Below are positions 8,322-15,740 of a stretch of DNA of 64,000 nt, piece by piece; positions within the stretch are counted from its first letter, which is position 1, and every line of letters starts with the position of its first letter. This DNA comes from Vibrio penaeicida (GTDB lineage: Bacteria > Pseudomonadota > Gammaproteobacteria > Enterobacterales > Vibrionaceae), in NCBI RefSeq assembly GCF_019977755.1, contig NZ_AP025146.1, forward strand, positions 62,001-126,000. Reading direction: 5' to 3'. The notes under the pieces were generated by a model. It was given only the letters and a program-made list of their open reading frames with translations. It was not told the origin of the DNA and searched no databases. The position numbers and the translations under genes are program-made.

Positions 8322-8559
8322 TCTAGTGTGTGAACCCACTAATATTAACGTACCGCAGCTACTGAGTTATTTATTTAAGACCGGCTGGGTAGAGTCGGAT
8401 ACATACCCGAACCATTACACTAAAGGTGGTACTAGAGGGTTAGTCGCCATCGAAAACACAACAGGCCAAGCATTTATCGTTGAGTTTGTAGGTGACGTCC
8501 CTTGGTCCAAAATACAGTCATTTGAACAATTTGAAAGGGACGTATCCCATTTACAATAA
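8299..8559 (+). CDS. Hypothetical protein, 86 aa
   Basis: I place the start at the ATG at 8299, inside the end of the preceding gene; the longer frame from 8209 has no ribosome site. The 86-residue product (start MSTEQEINLVCEPTNINVPQ) contains a compact alpha/beta-looking stretch and no membrane segment. It is the last gene of the plus-strand operon, and its stop is five bases from the end of a convergent minus-strand gene. Function unknown. Confidence 0.5.
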   Translation: MSTEQEINLVCEPTNINVPQLLSYLFKTGWVESDTYPNHYTKGGTRGLVAIENTTGQAFIVEFVGDVPWSKIQSFEQFERDVSHLQ

Positions 8560-8563
8560 AGAA

Positions 8564-9022
8564 TCAGTAGGGCCACCGAAATGATTTAACCAAGCTGTAT
8601 AGTCGAACTGACAGGTAGTAAAGTCGTCGCAGCTTAAAGTCTCCAAGAAAGTGCAAAAAGACACCATCAATCTCTTTACGACTTAGATTGTGCAAATCTT
8701 GATACTGCAGAAGTACATCATGAACAAGCGAAGCATAATATGTGATGGGCTTGCCGGTTTTTGGGTCAATCAACCCATCAGGAGTACCTATTATGAACAG
8801 GTCAAAGACATTGAACTTAGGGGAACAACCATCCCACGCGTAGCCGGTACACTGCTTGCCATTGATTTGTATTGTCTGAGCATCAACAATCTCGAAAAAT
8901 CCATCCAATGAGCAACAAGGTGACGAATTTACCGTTACAGGAACCGTTATCCTCGCATTCGTGCGTAATCGAAACTTATAGTTGGTTACTGAGTTGATAG
9001 GTTCGATTTTACATTCATTCAT
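8564..9022 (-). CDS. DUF1353-like protein, 152 aa
   Basis: The protein carries the pattern seen in DUF1353 proteins of phages and mobile elements: GYAWDGCSP, then GTPDGLIDPKTGKP, then YYASLVHDVLLQY with a conserved HD, and a C-terminal helical part with two positively charged clusters. Biochemical function is not established for this family, although phage-associated members are common. It is followed upstream, four bases away, by the 9026-9361 gene on the same strand, so the two are probably co-transcribed. Confidence 0.6.
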   Translation of the reverse strand: MNECKIEPINSVTNYKFRLRTNARITVPVTVNSSPCCSLDGFFEIVDAQTIQINGKQCTGYAWDGCSPKFNVFDLFIIGTPDGLIDPKTGKPITYYASLVHDVLLQYQDLHNLSRKEIDGVFLHFLGDFKLRRLYYLSVRLYSLVKSFRWPY

Positions 9023-9025
9023 ACT

Positions 9026-9361
9026 CTAGCCACGCTCCTTGTTATCCCAAAGGTTTTGTAGTGCCGATGCAGATTTGGCATCGAGTTGTTGAATCAATAG
9101 ATCAAGCTCTTGAGCACTGTTGATCTCATTCATTTTCTCAGTGAGTGAGTTCGGTACATTAACCTGAGCTATAACAGTTGGTCTAGAACCAAAGTCGGGA
9201 TATAGGCAAAGAATCAGATAATTACGGCAACGCTTAGTTGATTGTTGGAATGCTTCTATCGCATAACTCTCAGTTTGAGCTCTAGGAAATGATCGCGGCT
9301 TTAAGCCCCAAGCAAGCTCCCAGCCACCATCACTGTTCTGTTTGTAGATTTGTAGGTTCAT
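9026..9361 (-). CDS. Hypothetical protein, 111 aa
   Basis: The ATG at 9361 has GGAG five bases upstream, which I prefer to the longer reading from 9439 that would cross into the terminator-like hairpin. The product is 111 residues (MNLQIYKQNSDGGWELAWGL at the start), soluble, with a possible helical C-terminus (ELDLLIQQLDAKSASALQNL). No family is recognised. It precedes the DUF1353-like gene by four bases. Confidence 0.55.
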   Translation of the reverse strand: MNLQIYKQNSDGGWELAWGLKPRSFPRAQTESYAIEAFQQSTKRCRNYLILCLYPDFGSRPTVIAQVNVPNSLTEKMNEINSAQELDLLIQQLDAKSASALQNLWDNKERG

Positions 9362-9429
9362 AAGGACTCCAAGTAGAAGTTTGTCTATCTGTAGAAGAAC
9401 TCTAACAACACTCATGTTCCCGACAAAAG

Positions 9430-9476
9430 AAAAGCCCATCTTAGTACTCAGCAGGCTGAGTTTTAGATGGGCTTTT
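9430..9476. terminator. Bidirectional Rho-independent terminator
   Basis: AAAAGCCCATCT pairs with AGATGGGCTTTTT, with an inner ACTCAG/CTGAGT stem, giving a strong hairpin with A-runs and T-runs on both sides. It lies between the minus-strand genes 9537-10052 and 9026-9361 and probably ends the former. Confidence 0.8.
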
Positions 9477-9536
9477 TAATTAAAAACATGAGAAAAGGAT
9501 ATTATCAAAGCTTAGATACTATCTAACTGACACGTT

Positions 9537-10052
9537 TTAATGGCACTCGCAGGATTCTTCCAATTTGAGTCCATCGAACCAGAGTCGAATCATTTCAAAA
9601 AACATTGATTGCATGCCAGAAATCAACGCTTCTTTACTCGGCGCTTCTCGCGTAAGCAATTGGACCAACGGTTCGGTCGATAAACTTGGCACCATATCAC
9701 TCCAACCGTGATCACCAGCTACAAAGGGAACGTATTTGTTTGCAGGTGGTAAGCCTAGTGAGAATAGGGCTTCATCAACACTATCATGGCAACCATTTGC
9801 TGCGATGATGATAGGCCGTTCTCCAACGAGAGTTTCAAGCATCAACACATTTTTGCCATTGGTAACAGCAACAATAATGAGAGGCCTAAAATCACTTTCT
9901 AGCAACGTCATAGCAAGATAAGTAATCCAAGAACTTTGATTGTCTGAAAAGGCCTTTGTAAGCCCTTTCTCTGTGGGTGTCATCCGCAAGCAAGAAAGGT
10001 CAGCAAGTTTGCTCTTACAGCTTTCTACTGCGGAATCTAATCTATTTTTCAT
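9537..10052 (-). CDS. Hypothetical protein, 171 aa
   Basis: A 171-residue soluble protein with no recognised domain. The middle has a run of hydrophobic strands (PLIIVAVTNGKNVLMLETL, then PIIIAANG), suggesting an alpha/beta fold, and the C-terminus ends ESCECH, a possible metal-binding tail. It stands alone between a strong terminator downstream and 135 bp of non-coding DNA upstream. Island cargo of unknown role. Confidence 0.55.
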   Translation of the reverse strand: MKNRLDSAVESCKSKLADLSCLRMTPTEKGLTKAFSDNQSSWITYLAMTLLESDFRPLIIVAVTNGKNVLMLETLVGERPIIIAANGCHDSVDEALFSLGLPPANKYVPFVAGDHGWSDMVPSLSTEPLVQLLTREAPSKEALISGMQSMFFEMIRLWFDGLKLEESCECH

Positions 10053-10187
10053 TGGGGGTAGTCTCCATGGTTAATTGCCGTTAGGCGGGTAAAAACCTTG
10101 GATTGCTGGTGGAGAAACCAGTCACTAATGAAATTTTTAAGACTAATACGGTGGGTAAACTTTAATCTAATACATTTCAGGCGAAAA

Positions 10188-10640
10188 CTAAAGTCCATTT
10201 TTTATCATCGTTAGAACGGTAATACTGTCCAACATTTCGCGACGTGCTAGGGTAGAAACCGCAATACCTGTTAAAGAGAACAATTCGTCAATAGGTATCA
10301 TAAAGGATGCGATATTCCCTTTTTGAATGATTTGAACATTAAGCCCTTTAGATTGCTCAGCGGTAAATTTTAACGTCTTTCCATTGTGAAAAGGTATTTC
10401 ATACACTGTGTCAGTTCTGACAATGAGGAATCGACACAGTGAAGTCAGCTCTTTTGCTGACAACTGGAAAATTGGTGAATTGGTAAAATCCACCTTACCG
10501 TCACGCTTAGGCGCTATCTGGAATCGAAGAGTGAGAAGCTGACCTGACTCTTTAATACAAGATTGAACATGCAAGCAATGGCTTCGATTAAAAAAACGTC
10601 GATAGTTCTCGGCACAGAATTGCTCCTTAGATATCATCAT
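10188..10640 (-). CDS. Hypothetical protein, 150 aa, coupled to Tus-like gene
   Basis: A 150-residue protein, basic and rich in beta-type sequence (LLTLRFQIAPKRDG; FLIVRTDTVYEIPF; LNVQIIQKGNIASFMIPI). I recognise no family. Two adjacent ATGs at 10640 and 10637 overlap the TGA stop of the Tus-like gene, a typical ATGATGA coupling, so the two proteins are likely made together and may act together. There is no signal peptide. An accessory DNA-binding role is possible but not shown. Confidence 0.6.
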   Translation of the reverse strand: MMISKEQFCAENYRRFFNRSHCLHVQSCIKESGQLLTLRFQIAPKRDGKVDFTNSPIFQLSAKELTSLCRFLIVRTDTVYEIPFHNGKTLKFTAEQSKGLNVQIIQKGNIASFMIPIDELFSLTGIAVSTLARREMLDSITVLTMIKNGL

Positions 10641-11623
10641 TTGCTTAACTCCTTTGTCGCGATGGGAGCACCTTTTAGAAGCCCTTTAAAGCGATAATAA
10701 ATATCCAAAGGCTCTACAATTAAGGTGTAGTCCGAGGCATTTTTAGTCTTTGGGTTGGTTAGTTTTCTTTCGTCACGATTTTTAAGCTCTTGCTGTAGAT
10801 CAATATGCTTTTCGGGCACAAACCCTGCTTTTTTTACCTTCTTGCCGATCACAAATAGTGGGGTGTGGGCGCGAAGGTTTTTACGTTCAATAACATCATC
10901 ACTGTTTCGCCAGCGAACGCTTTGAACAGGTTGTATTTTGATGTCCTTAACCACAACATACTGAATGTTAGGGGTGTAATTCAACGTTAGAACGTCAGCG
11001 TATTTTTTACACTCCTCCGTAGTCAACCTCGAATCTAGTACGTAATTTTTGGCATCATCTAGCCCCTCAAAGGGGTGCGTTGAGAGCGCAAGTGGAGTCC
11101 AACTGAATGTAGTAGAAGCGATATCGTAAACACTGAAGTTTATCTGGCGTTCAATGGTTTTAATCCAGTAAGTCTTTAACTTCGGATGTTTACGGTAGAA
11201 CTTACGACGCTGTGCTTCTGTAGCAAACTTGCTATCAATGAGATCTCTATAAGCCTTCTTCAGTCGATTAATTTCGTCAAACTTATCAATGATATTGGTT
11301 TCTAATTCAGAATCACCTGCAATCTCAACAAAGCCCAATAAGCGATTATTACCCTCAGAGTTATCTTTACGCTTTGTCGGTAAAAGATTCGATTTGATAG
11401 CTTTAATCGTTTCGTCTTTACACTTTGGTGCGACAATTGAAGGTTTCAAATCTAACCGAGTTATTTGGTCACCGTTCTGATCAATAAGGTAAGGCACGAC
11501 AGCAGTTTGAAGCTGCACCTTCCCAAAATCAGCTTGTTCTAAAAGTATCATTAACTCTTCAACAGCGTTTTCTATGTTAGACACTGTTTGACCGTAATCG
11601 TCATCAAATTCCAACAAATCCAT
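10637..11623 (-). CDS. Tus-like replication terminator protein
   Basis: A 328-residue protein with recognisable similarity to E. coli Tus (309 aa). The C-terminal part reads IKIQPVQSVRWRNSDDV, then HTPLFVIGKKVKKAGFVP, then LIVEPLDIYYRF. These align with the Tus segments VKVQPIARVWYKGDQKQV, TPLIALINRDNGAGVP and LIIPRLHLYVAD. The middle part, with EINRLKKAYRDLI, also follows Tus. Tus binds Ter sites and blocks replisomes arriving from one side. Ungapped alignment puts Tyr where Tus has the lock residue His144, and the neighbouring pocket residues also differ, so the Ter lock mechanism may not be kept. Tus-like genes are known on plasmids, which suggests a plasmid-type origin. Confidence 0.75.
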   Translation of the reverse strand: MDLLEFDDDYGQTVSNIENAVEELMILLEQADFGKVQLQTAVVPYLIDQNGDQITRLDLKPSIVAPKCKDETIKAIKSNLLPTKRKDNSEGNNRLLGFVEIAGDSELETNIIDKFDEINRLKKAYRDLIDSKFATEAQRRKFYRKHPKLKTYWIKTIERQINFSVYDIASTTFSWTPLALSTHPFEGLDDAKNYVLDSRLTTEECKKYADVLTLNYTPNIQYVVVKDIKIQPVQSVRWRNSDDVIERKNLRAHTPLFVIGKKVKKAGFVPEKHIDLQQELKNRDERKLTNPKTKNASDYTLIVEPLDIYYRFKGLLKGAPIATKELSK

Positions 11624-11842
11624 ATATCAATCCCAATTAGGCTTTAGTAACCATTGTCGACTTAGACTGTTACCCGACAAACCAAAAATATAATACTTAA
11701 ATCCCCATATAGACGTTGCTACTGAGGATGATATTTCACACTACACAAAGCAAGAGTACCGCGTATCAAATGGTGTAAAGCGCGGAAGTGGGGTAGTAGT
11801 AACAGAAACCAAAACTGTTACTACCTCCAAAGCACAATACGG

Positions 11843-12043
11843 CTAACCCATTAGAGCCGGTATTCGATGGGCAATGTCATTTGGGTCCAGACCATTTGTT
11901 TCCTTTTCACGAGTGAGCCAACCTGCGAGCCAATCCTTTCTCGCCCATGCTAACTCTGGAGTATCGGGGTAGGGGTTAAATGATTCATCAAGATTGTTGG
12001 CGTGTACCTGATAGCCGTTTTGGAAAGGCAATGACTTTTTCAT
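11843..12043 (-). CDS. Rmf-like small protein, 66 aa
   Basis: The start at 12043 follows AAAGGAG. The 66-residue product contains NGYQVHANNLDESFNPYP and AWARKDWLAGW, the GYxAH...NPY...DW..GW pattern of ribosome modulation factor-like proteins on mobile elements. Rmf proper (55 aa) binds the 30S platform and promotes 100S dimers; whether this one does is unknown. It lies alone between the recombinase and the Tus-like operon, on the same strand, and is distinct in sequence from the Rmf-like gene at 6525. Confidence 0.65.
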   Translation of the reverse strand: MKKSLPFQNGYQVHANNLDESFNPYPDTPELAWARKDWLAGWLTREKETNGLDPNDIAHRIPALMG

Positions 12044-12133
12044 CTAAAGACTCCTTTGTTGAGGTTCACTACTATTAGCGAAACACTCAAGCAACGTTAT
12101 GCCACTCTACTCTTACCGAAATAGGTATAAGGA

Positions 12134-12907
12134 TCAGGCAGCCTCAGTCTTCATTTGCATGATTAACTCTTGAAGATCACTCTTCTTCTTACTCACGTAT
12201 TTGGCTGTAGTATTGACATCGCGGTGACCTAATAAAGCCTGAACTTGAACCAGATTTGCTCCATTAAGCTCAACCATGCTTGTAGCAAAATACTTACGCC
12301 AGCTGTGAGTACCCGTCTCTTTGAATCCCAAGTCAGGATGGTCAACGTGAAGCCGTTTTAACAGCCTGTTGGCATATTGGATTGAGATTGGATTTCCACC
12401 ACTAAATGCATGCTCCGAGGCAAACAGAAATTGAGAATCGATATGGCCATTCAATTCTTCTACTTCATCAATTACTTCCCGAATCCTGTCGTTCGTGAAT
12501 ATGGTCAAAATAGCTTCGTTACGCGCTTTGGCTTCGATATCTTCACTTGAACTGTTGTTCTTGTCTTTATTTTTAATCCGATCAAGAGCTAGGCTATAAG
12601 TCTTTAATGGAGTGAACTCAAAATGGGGCTTAAAGTTCCCAGTCACTTCGTCATAGAAGTCATTTCGAATAAGCGTTGAGGCATCACTGTATCTAAGGCC
12701 AGTTAGAGATTGCATTTCGAACAGAAGAGAAAGGACTGGGTTGTACAGGTAAATGGTGTCCAGCATCTTTCTGTAATGTTTAAAGCTAGGAGCTTCACTT
12801 AACGCACTGCGCTTCTTCAATGCCTTTTCGTTGGCATTCTTGCTTATGCCATCAGCACGACGCACGACCCTATTTTTAAAAGGGTTGCTCTTCTTCAAAT
12901 TCGTCAT
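12134..12907 (-). CDS. Tyrosine recombinase (integrase family)
   Basis: A 257-residue tyrosine recombinase. The catalytic set is complete: Arg72 in TGLRYSD, His201 and Arg204 in THSWRKYF, His228 in LLGHRD, and the nucleophile Tyr237 in TTAKYV. The N-terminal core-binding domain is short, since catalytic sequence begins before residue 60, so it resembles small plasmid or transposon recombinases (TnpI/XerC-like length or less) rather than a full phage integrase. It is divergent from the RecX-like gene, and the 300 bp between them contain two strong palindromes that could be its recombination site or operator. It may resolve or integrate the island. Confidence 0.85.
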   Translation of the reverse strand: MTNLKKSNPFKNRVVRRADGISKNANEKALKKRSALSEAPSFKHYRKMLDTIYLYNPVLSLLFEMQSLTGLRYSDASTLIRNDFYDEVTGNFKPHFEFTPLKTYSLALDRIKNKDKNNSSSEDIEAKARNEAILTIFTNDRIREVIDEVEELNGHIDSQFLFASEHAFSGGNPISIQYANRLLKRLHVDHPDLGFKETGTHSWRKYFATSMVELNGANLVQVQALLGHRDVNTTAKYVSKKKSDLQELIMQMKTEAA

Positions 12908-13001
12908 TTTGAGCCCTTCAAATTGTAAGCAGTCAACTGACCAATAAAAACAGCAAAAACAAAGACTTAGTAAAAAACAGCCATATTTGCTTTGGGTTAT
13001 T

Positions 13002-13033
13002 TTAGTTTCAAAAAGGTGAATTTTTGAAACTAA
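13002..13033. repeat. Perfect 13-bp inverted repeat with 6-bp centre
   Basis: TTAGTTTCAAAAA (13002-13014), six central bases GGTGAA, then TTTTTGAAACTAA (13021-13033). Two perfect arms around a 6-bp core have the geometry of a tyrosine-recombinase core site, and the recombinase gene starts 95 bp away. A regulatory operator or terminator is also possible. Confidence 0.7.
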
Positions 13034-13100
13034 CTATGCCTGTAAGTCTATACAGCAACCTGATATGCTTCAACTCTTAATTTTTCGTAATAATTACAGT

Positions 13101-13134
13101 GTAACTTTGATCCAATTTGGATCTTTTAAGTTAC
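13101..13134. repeat. Nested 34-bp palindrome upstream of recX-like gene
   Basis: GTAACTT, then GATCCAA, a single T, TTGGATC, four Ts, and AAGTTAC form a nearly perfect nested inverted repeat. It is about 75 bp upstream of the RecX-like start and 195 bp from the recombinase start. It may be an operator or an extruded hairpin site. No function is assigned. Confidence 0.65.
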
Positions 13135-13208
13135 GCCGTAACTCAATCCGTTTGTCGGTTAACGGAACAATGGTAAAACAGAGCAGGGCAACAGCTTAGA
13201 GCACGCAA

Positions 13209-14033
13209 ATGATGAAAGAGCAATTCACGGTAAGACAGGCAAAAAACCAGGAGTCAGTTTTCAAATCTGCGCTATGGCATCTAGAAAGCAAAGGCTATTT
13301 TCTTACCATTGCTGAATTAAAGGTCAAGTTAGCTAGGAAAACGGACAATGAAGAATGGATTGATAATACAATAGAAAAGCTATTGGACCTCGTAATAATT
13401 AAGAGTGATGAGCAATTCGCTATTGAATATATTGAAAGATCATTTTTTGCAGATTATGGATCTTTGAAAATATCCAAAATACTAAAGAAAAAGATGATTC
13501 CTGATGAGGTTATTAGCTCTAGCCTGTCATCGGTTATTTTAGAAAAATCTATCAATGAGCAATCAATTATTAACGCCTACTTAAACAGTTACTACCATGA
13601 GTTTGGTATCACCAAAGAAAAACTGATTCGAAATATAGTCAAGCGTGGGTTTAGTAGTAAACAGGCAGAAGAGGCAATTAAGCAACATCCCAAGGCTCAT
13701 ACGCTCAAAACTGATAGGCAGGTAAAGGCTGAGAAGACAGACGTACGAAAAGAGCTTATTAAATATTGTCGAAAAGGCAAAGGGTTACGTTGGATCAGAA
13801 TGGAGCTTCGATCCAAAGGAGTCAACGTTGACAACATCGATTCTGTAGCATATTCAATGGCTCAATCTGGCGAAATTGATTTCTACTTAAGTTGCGAGAA
13901 AGCTTTAGATAAAAAGAGCTTCGACTTATCAGATTATAAAGAGAAGAACAAAGCATACGCCTACTTAAGTGGTAGAGGGTTTAATACAGATGAGATTAAA
14001 GAAGCATTAGACAATCAATTTTCTTCTAATTAA
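13209..14033 (+). CDS. RecX-like protein, 274 aa
   Basis: A helical, basic protein built from repeated three-helix units like RecX. The N-terminal part (ALWHLESKGYFLTIAELKVK, FAIEYIERSFFADYGSLKIS) and the C-terminal part (KGKGLRWIRMELRSKGV, YAYLSGRGFNTDEIKEAL) both match RecX repeats. RecX proteins cap RecA filaments and block recombination and LexA cleavage. At 274 residues it is much longer than the usual 150-170, so there are extra repeats. It shares an island with a LexA-controlled polymerase, so a role in managing the SOS response is plausible but inferred. It is divergent from the recombinase gene. Confidence 0.65.
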   Translation: MMKEQFTVRQAKNQESVFKSALWHLESKGYFLTIAELKVKLARKTDNEEWIDNTIEKLLDLVIIKSDEQFAIEYIERSFFADYGSLKISKILKKKMIPDEVISSSLSSVILEKSINEQSIINAYLNSYYHEFGITKEKLIRNIVKRGFSSKQAEEAIKQHPKAHTLKTDRQVKAEKTDVRKELIKYCRKGKGLRWIRMELRSKGVNVDNIDSVAYSMAQSGEIDFYLSCEKALDKKSFDLSDYKEKNKAYAYLSGRGFNTDEIKEALDNQFSSN

Positions 14034-14176
14034 TTTGTAGTATTTTTCATTAACAATACTTGTCGGCAAGGTTAACACTGTTATTTTCGGTTTGCTTTGA
14101 CTTTTCAGAAGTAAAATTTTCTACTTTTGAAAATTCATCTATAAAAGTAACCACTTTAATTATGGAGTTGACCTAC

Positions 14177-15145
14177 ATGGACAAATGGAAGTATTTGGCT
14201 GTTTTGCTGCTTATTGCCTTTAACTCAAAAGCAGACATTGAACTGTACTCTGACGAAACCAAATCAGTTTCAATGATGGGTGAAGTTGATGTATTTGCCG
14301 ATTTATTCAATAAGCATACTTCGGAATTACCAGAACTCAACAAGGATGAGGATTTCGAGGTGTCGCTCGAAGCTTTTGTTGAGTTTCAGTACACTCATCA
14401 ACTCAGAGACGGGCTAAATACATTTGCTGCTTTTGAAATTTATAGCTACGAAGACCGCGACAACGAACGACAAACTGAGTTTGATGATATCTATGTCGGT
14501 TTAGAGGGAAAATACGGCACACTATTCATTGGCGAGGCAGAAGATAGTGTCGATGTAGTAGGCATTTTAACAGACATTAGTAACGATGGTGTGTATGCCT
14601 TGGACTCTCTATATGAGGAAGAAGGAAAAGGAATACGTTACGAATACATCTATTCTGACACCTATCTAGTTTCAGCAGATATGCAGTCTTCAGGTGAAGA
14701 TAACGTAGACAAAGAGTATTCAATCGCGGCTTCTTACCAGACAGATTATGTAAATCTATCGGCCATGTACACGGAAGCGGGTAAGCGCATGGGGTTAGAC
14801 CTTAACGCTTATGCCATCGGCGTGGGATTGCGTAATGAAACCTACTACTTTGCAGCCCTGTTCAGTAGCTATGAGGGGCCTTACTCTCAGGGAAATGGAT
14901 ACTTCAATAGTGGAAAGCTTTGGAGTGCAGCAGCGAGCTATACCTGGAATGCATTTCGTGTTTACGCGACTTCCGTCTTCGATTCGGATGATCAGTCTGA
15001 CAACTCAGCGATTGCCTATACAACAGGTGTCGATTACCTTGTGAATGAGGATATGCTCATTTTTGGTGAATACACCGGTTCTGAGCATGACATGGATAAC
15101 TGGAAGACAAGCGCCGCCGTTCTTGGGTTGTTTTACAAGTTCTAA
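14177..15145 (+). CDS. Outer-membrane porin, OmpC/Porin_4-like
   Basis: I start at the ATG at 14177, which has GGAG about nine bases upstream and gives a clear signal peptide (MDKWKYLAVLLLIAFNSKA, cleavage before DIELYSDE). The mature part of about 300 residues alternates strand and turn, has EDRDNERQTEFDDIYVGLEG like the porin loop-3 region, and ends in LGLFYKF with the terminal Phe used by the BAM machinery. That is typical of general Gram-negative porins of Vibrio. It is odd to find one on a mobile island; it may alter permeability or phage sensitivity. Confidence 0.8.
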   Translation: MDKWKYLAVLLLIAFNSKADIELYSDETKSVSMMGEVDVFADLFNKHTSELPELNKDEDFEVSLEAFVEFQYTHQLRDGLNTFAAFEIYSYEDRDNERQTEFDDIYVGLEGKYGTLFIGEAEDSVDVVGILTDISNDGVYALDSLYEEEGKGIRYEYIYSDTYLVSADMQSSGEDNVDKEYSIAASYQTDYVNLSAMYTEAGKRMGLDLNAYAIGVGLRNETYYFAALFSSYEGPYSQGNGYFNSGKLWSAAASYTWNAFRVYATSVFDSDDQSDNSAIAYTTGVDYLVNEDMLIFGEYTGSEHDMDNWKTSAAVLGLFYKF

Positions 15146-15202
15146 GATCTAAAGTTCCATTTGTTTCTATAATAAATTAGGGACTATCTTTAGGTAAGTG
15201 AT

Positions 15203-15442
15203 ATGGAAATTGAATCAGCAACAAGACGTCTTTCATCTTGGTTGAGTACTGGTAAAGAGTTTAATCTTACGACTGGCCTACCAAAACACCCTGAGTTTTT
15301 GTTCCGAATCTCAGGTGAATGGAAGGGATGGAACAATTTTCTCAATATCTCGAATAAACATCCCAATTATATAAGTAATATAGATCAAGATGTTATTGAT
15401 TACCTAGCTTGGCAGATTTATAGAAGTCGATATGCTCCTTGA
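15203..15442 (+). CDS. Small hypothetical protein, 79 aa
   Basis: A 79-residue protein with an AGGTAAG ribosome site before the ATG at 15203. The sequence HPEFLFRISGEWKGWNNFLN resembles the short W.GW..FL integrase-repeat motif found in several Vibrio island proteins, but the match is too brief for a firm call. It is the last gene before the transposon end at 15632. Confidence 0.45.
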   Translation: MEIESATRRLSSWLSTGKEFNLTTGLPKHPEFLFRISGEWKGWNNFLNISNKHPNYISNIDQDVIDYLAWQIYRSRYAP

Positions 15443-15524
15443 GCATTTAAGATGCCTCGATTAAAAAAATATTAGTTTGTTTGCAAACATAGAAACACCG
15501 ACTATGATTAGAAATGAGCGGTCA

Positions 15525-15578
15525 CATTCCTGCCGAATAGGCAGCTAAGACAATACTGCTGAATAAGTAGCTGATAAT
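15525..15578 (+). repeat. Two Cas6f-type repeat hairpins in tandem, no spacer
   Basis: CTGCCGAATAGGCAG (15530-15544) is a perfect 5-bp stem with a 5-base loop, the type I-F repeat hairpin, and the bases around it match the array repeat of this window in most positions. CTGCTGAATAAGTAG (15556-15570) is a second copy with one G-T wobble and the same loop, followed by CTGATAAT. The hairpins are 26 bp apart, so there is no room for a spacer. They lie 55-100 bp outside the tnsA-side transposon end. Confidence 0.7.
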
Positions 15579-15631
15579 ACACATTGACATAAAGCCCTAG
15601 TGACCGTTCAAACGGCTGTTAATGTCCCTGC

Positions 15632-15698
15632 TGTGGCTGGAACCATAAGATGACATTTTAGACACAACTGCTGTCATTTTGGACAGATAAGTTGTCAT
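15632..15698 (+). mobile_element. Tn7-like transposon end, tnsA side, with three TnsB-like sites
   Basis: The end begins TGTGGCTGGAACCATAAGAT at 15632. This aligns without gaps to the ends of I-F3 transposons as I recall them (TGT followed by ACCATAA-ATGA at the same offset). Three TnsB-like motifs ending TGACAT or TGTCAT start at 15651, 15672 and 15693, exactly 21 bp apart, two helical turns each. The five bases outside are CCTGC, the expected target duplication length, but the opposite end was not found for comparison. Confidence 0.82.
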
Positions 15699-15740
15699 GG
15701 TCTACTTTTAGGTTGTAAATTTACTACTTAAGGCTAGGCC

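Noticed and set aside
15525..15578. Calling the two hairpins a working CRISPR array
   Set aside because: They are only 26 bp apart, so there is no spacer; reported instead as a repeat pair.
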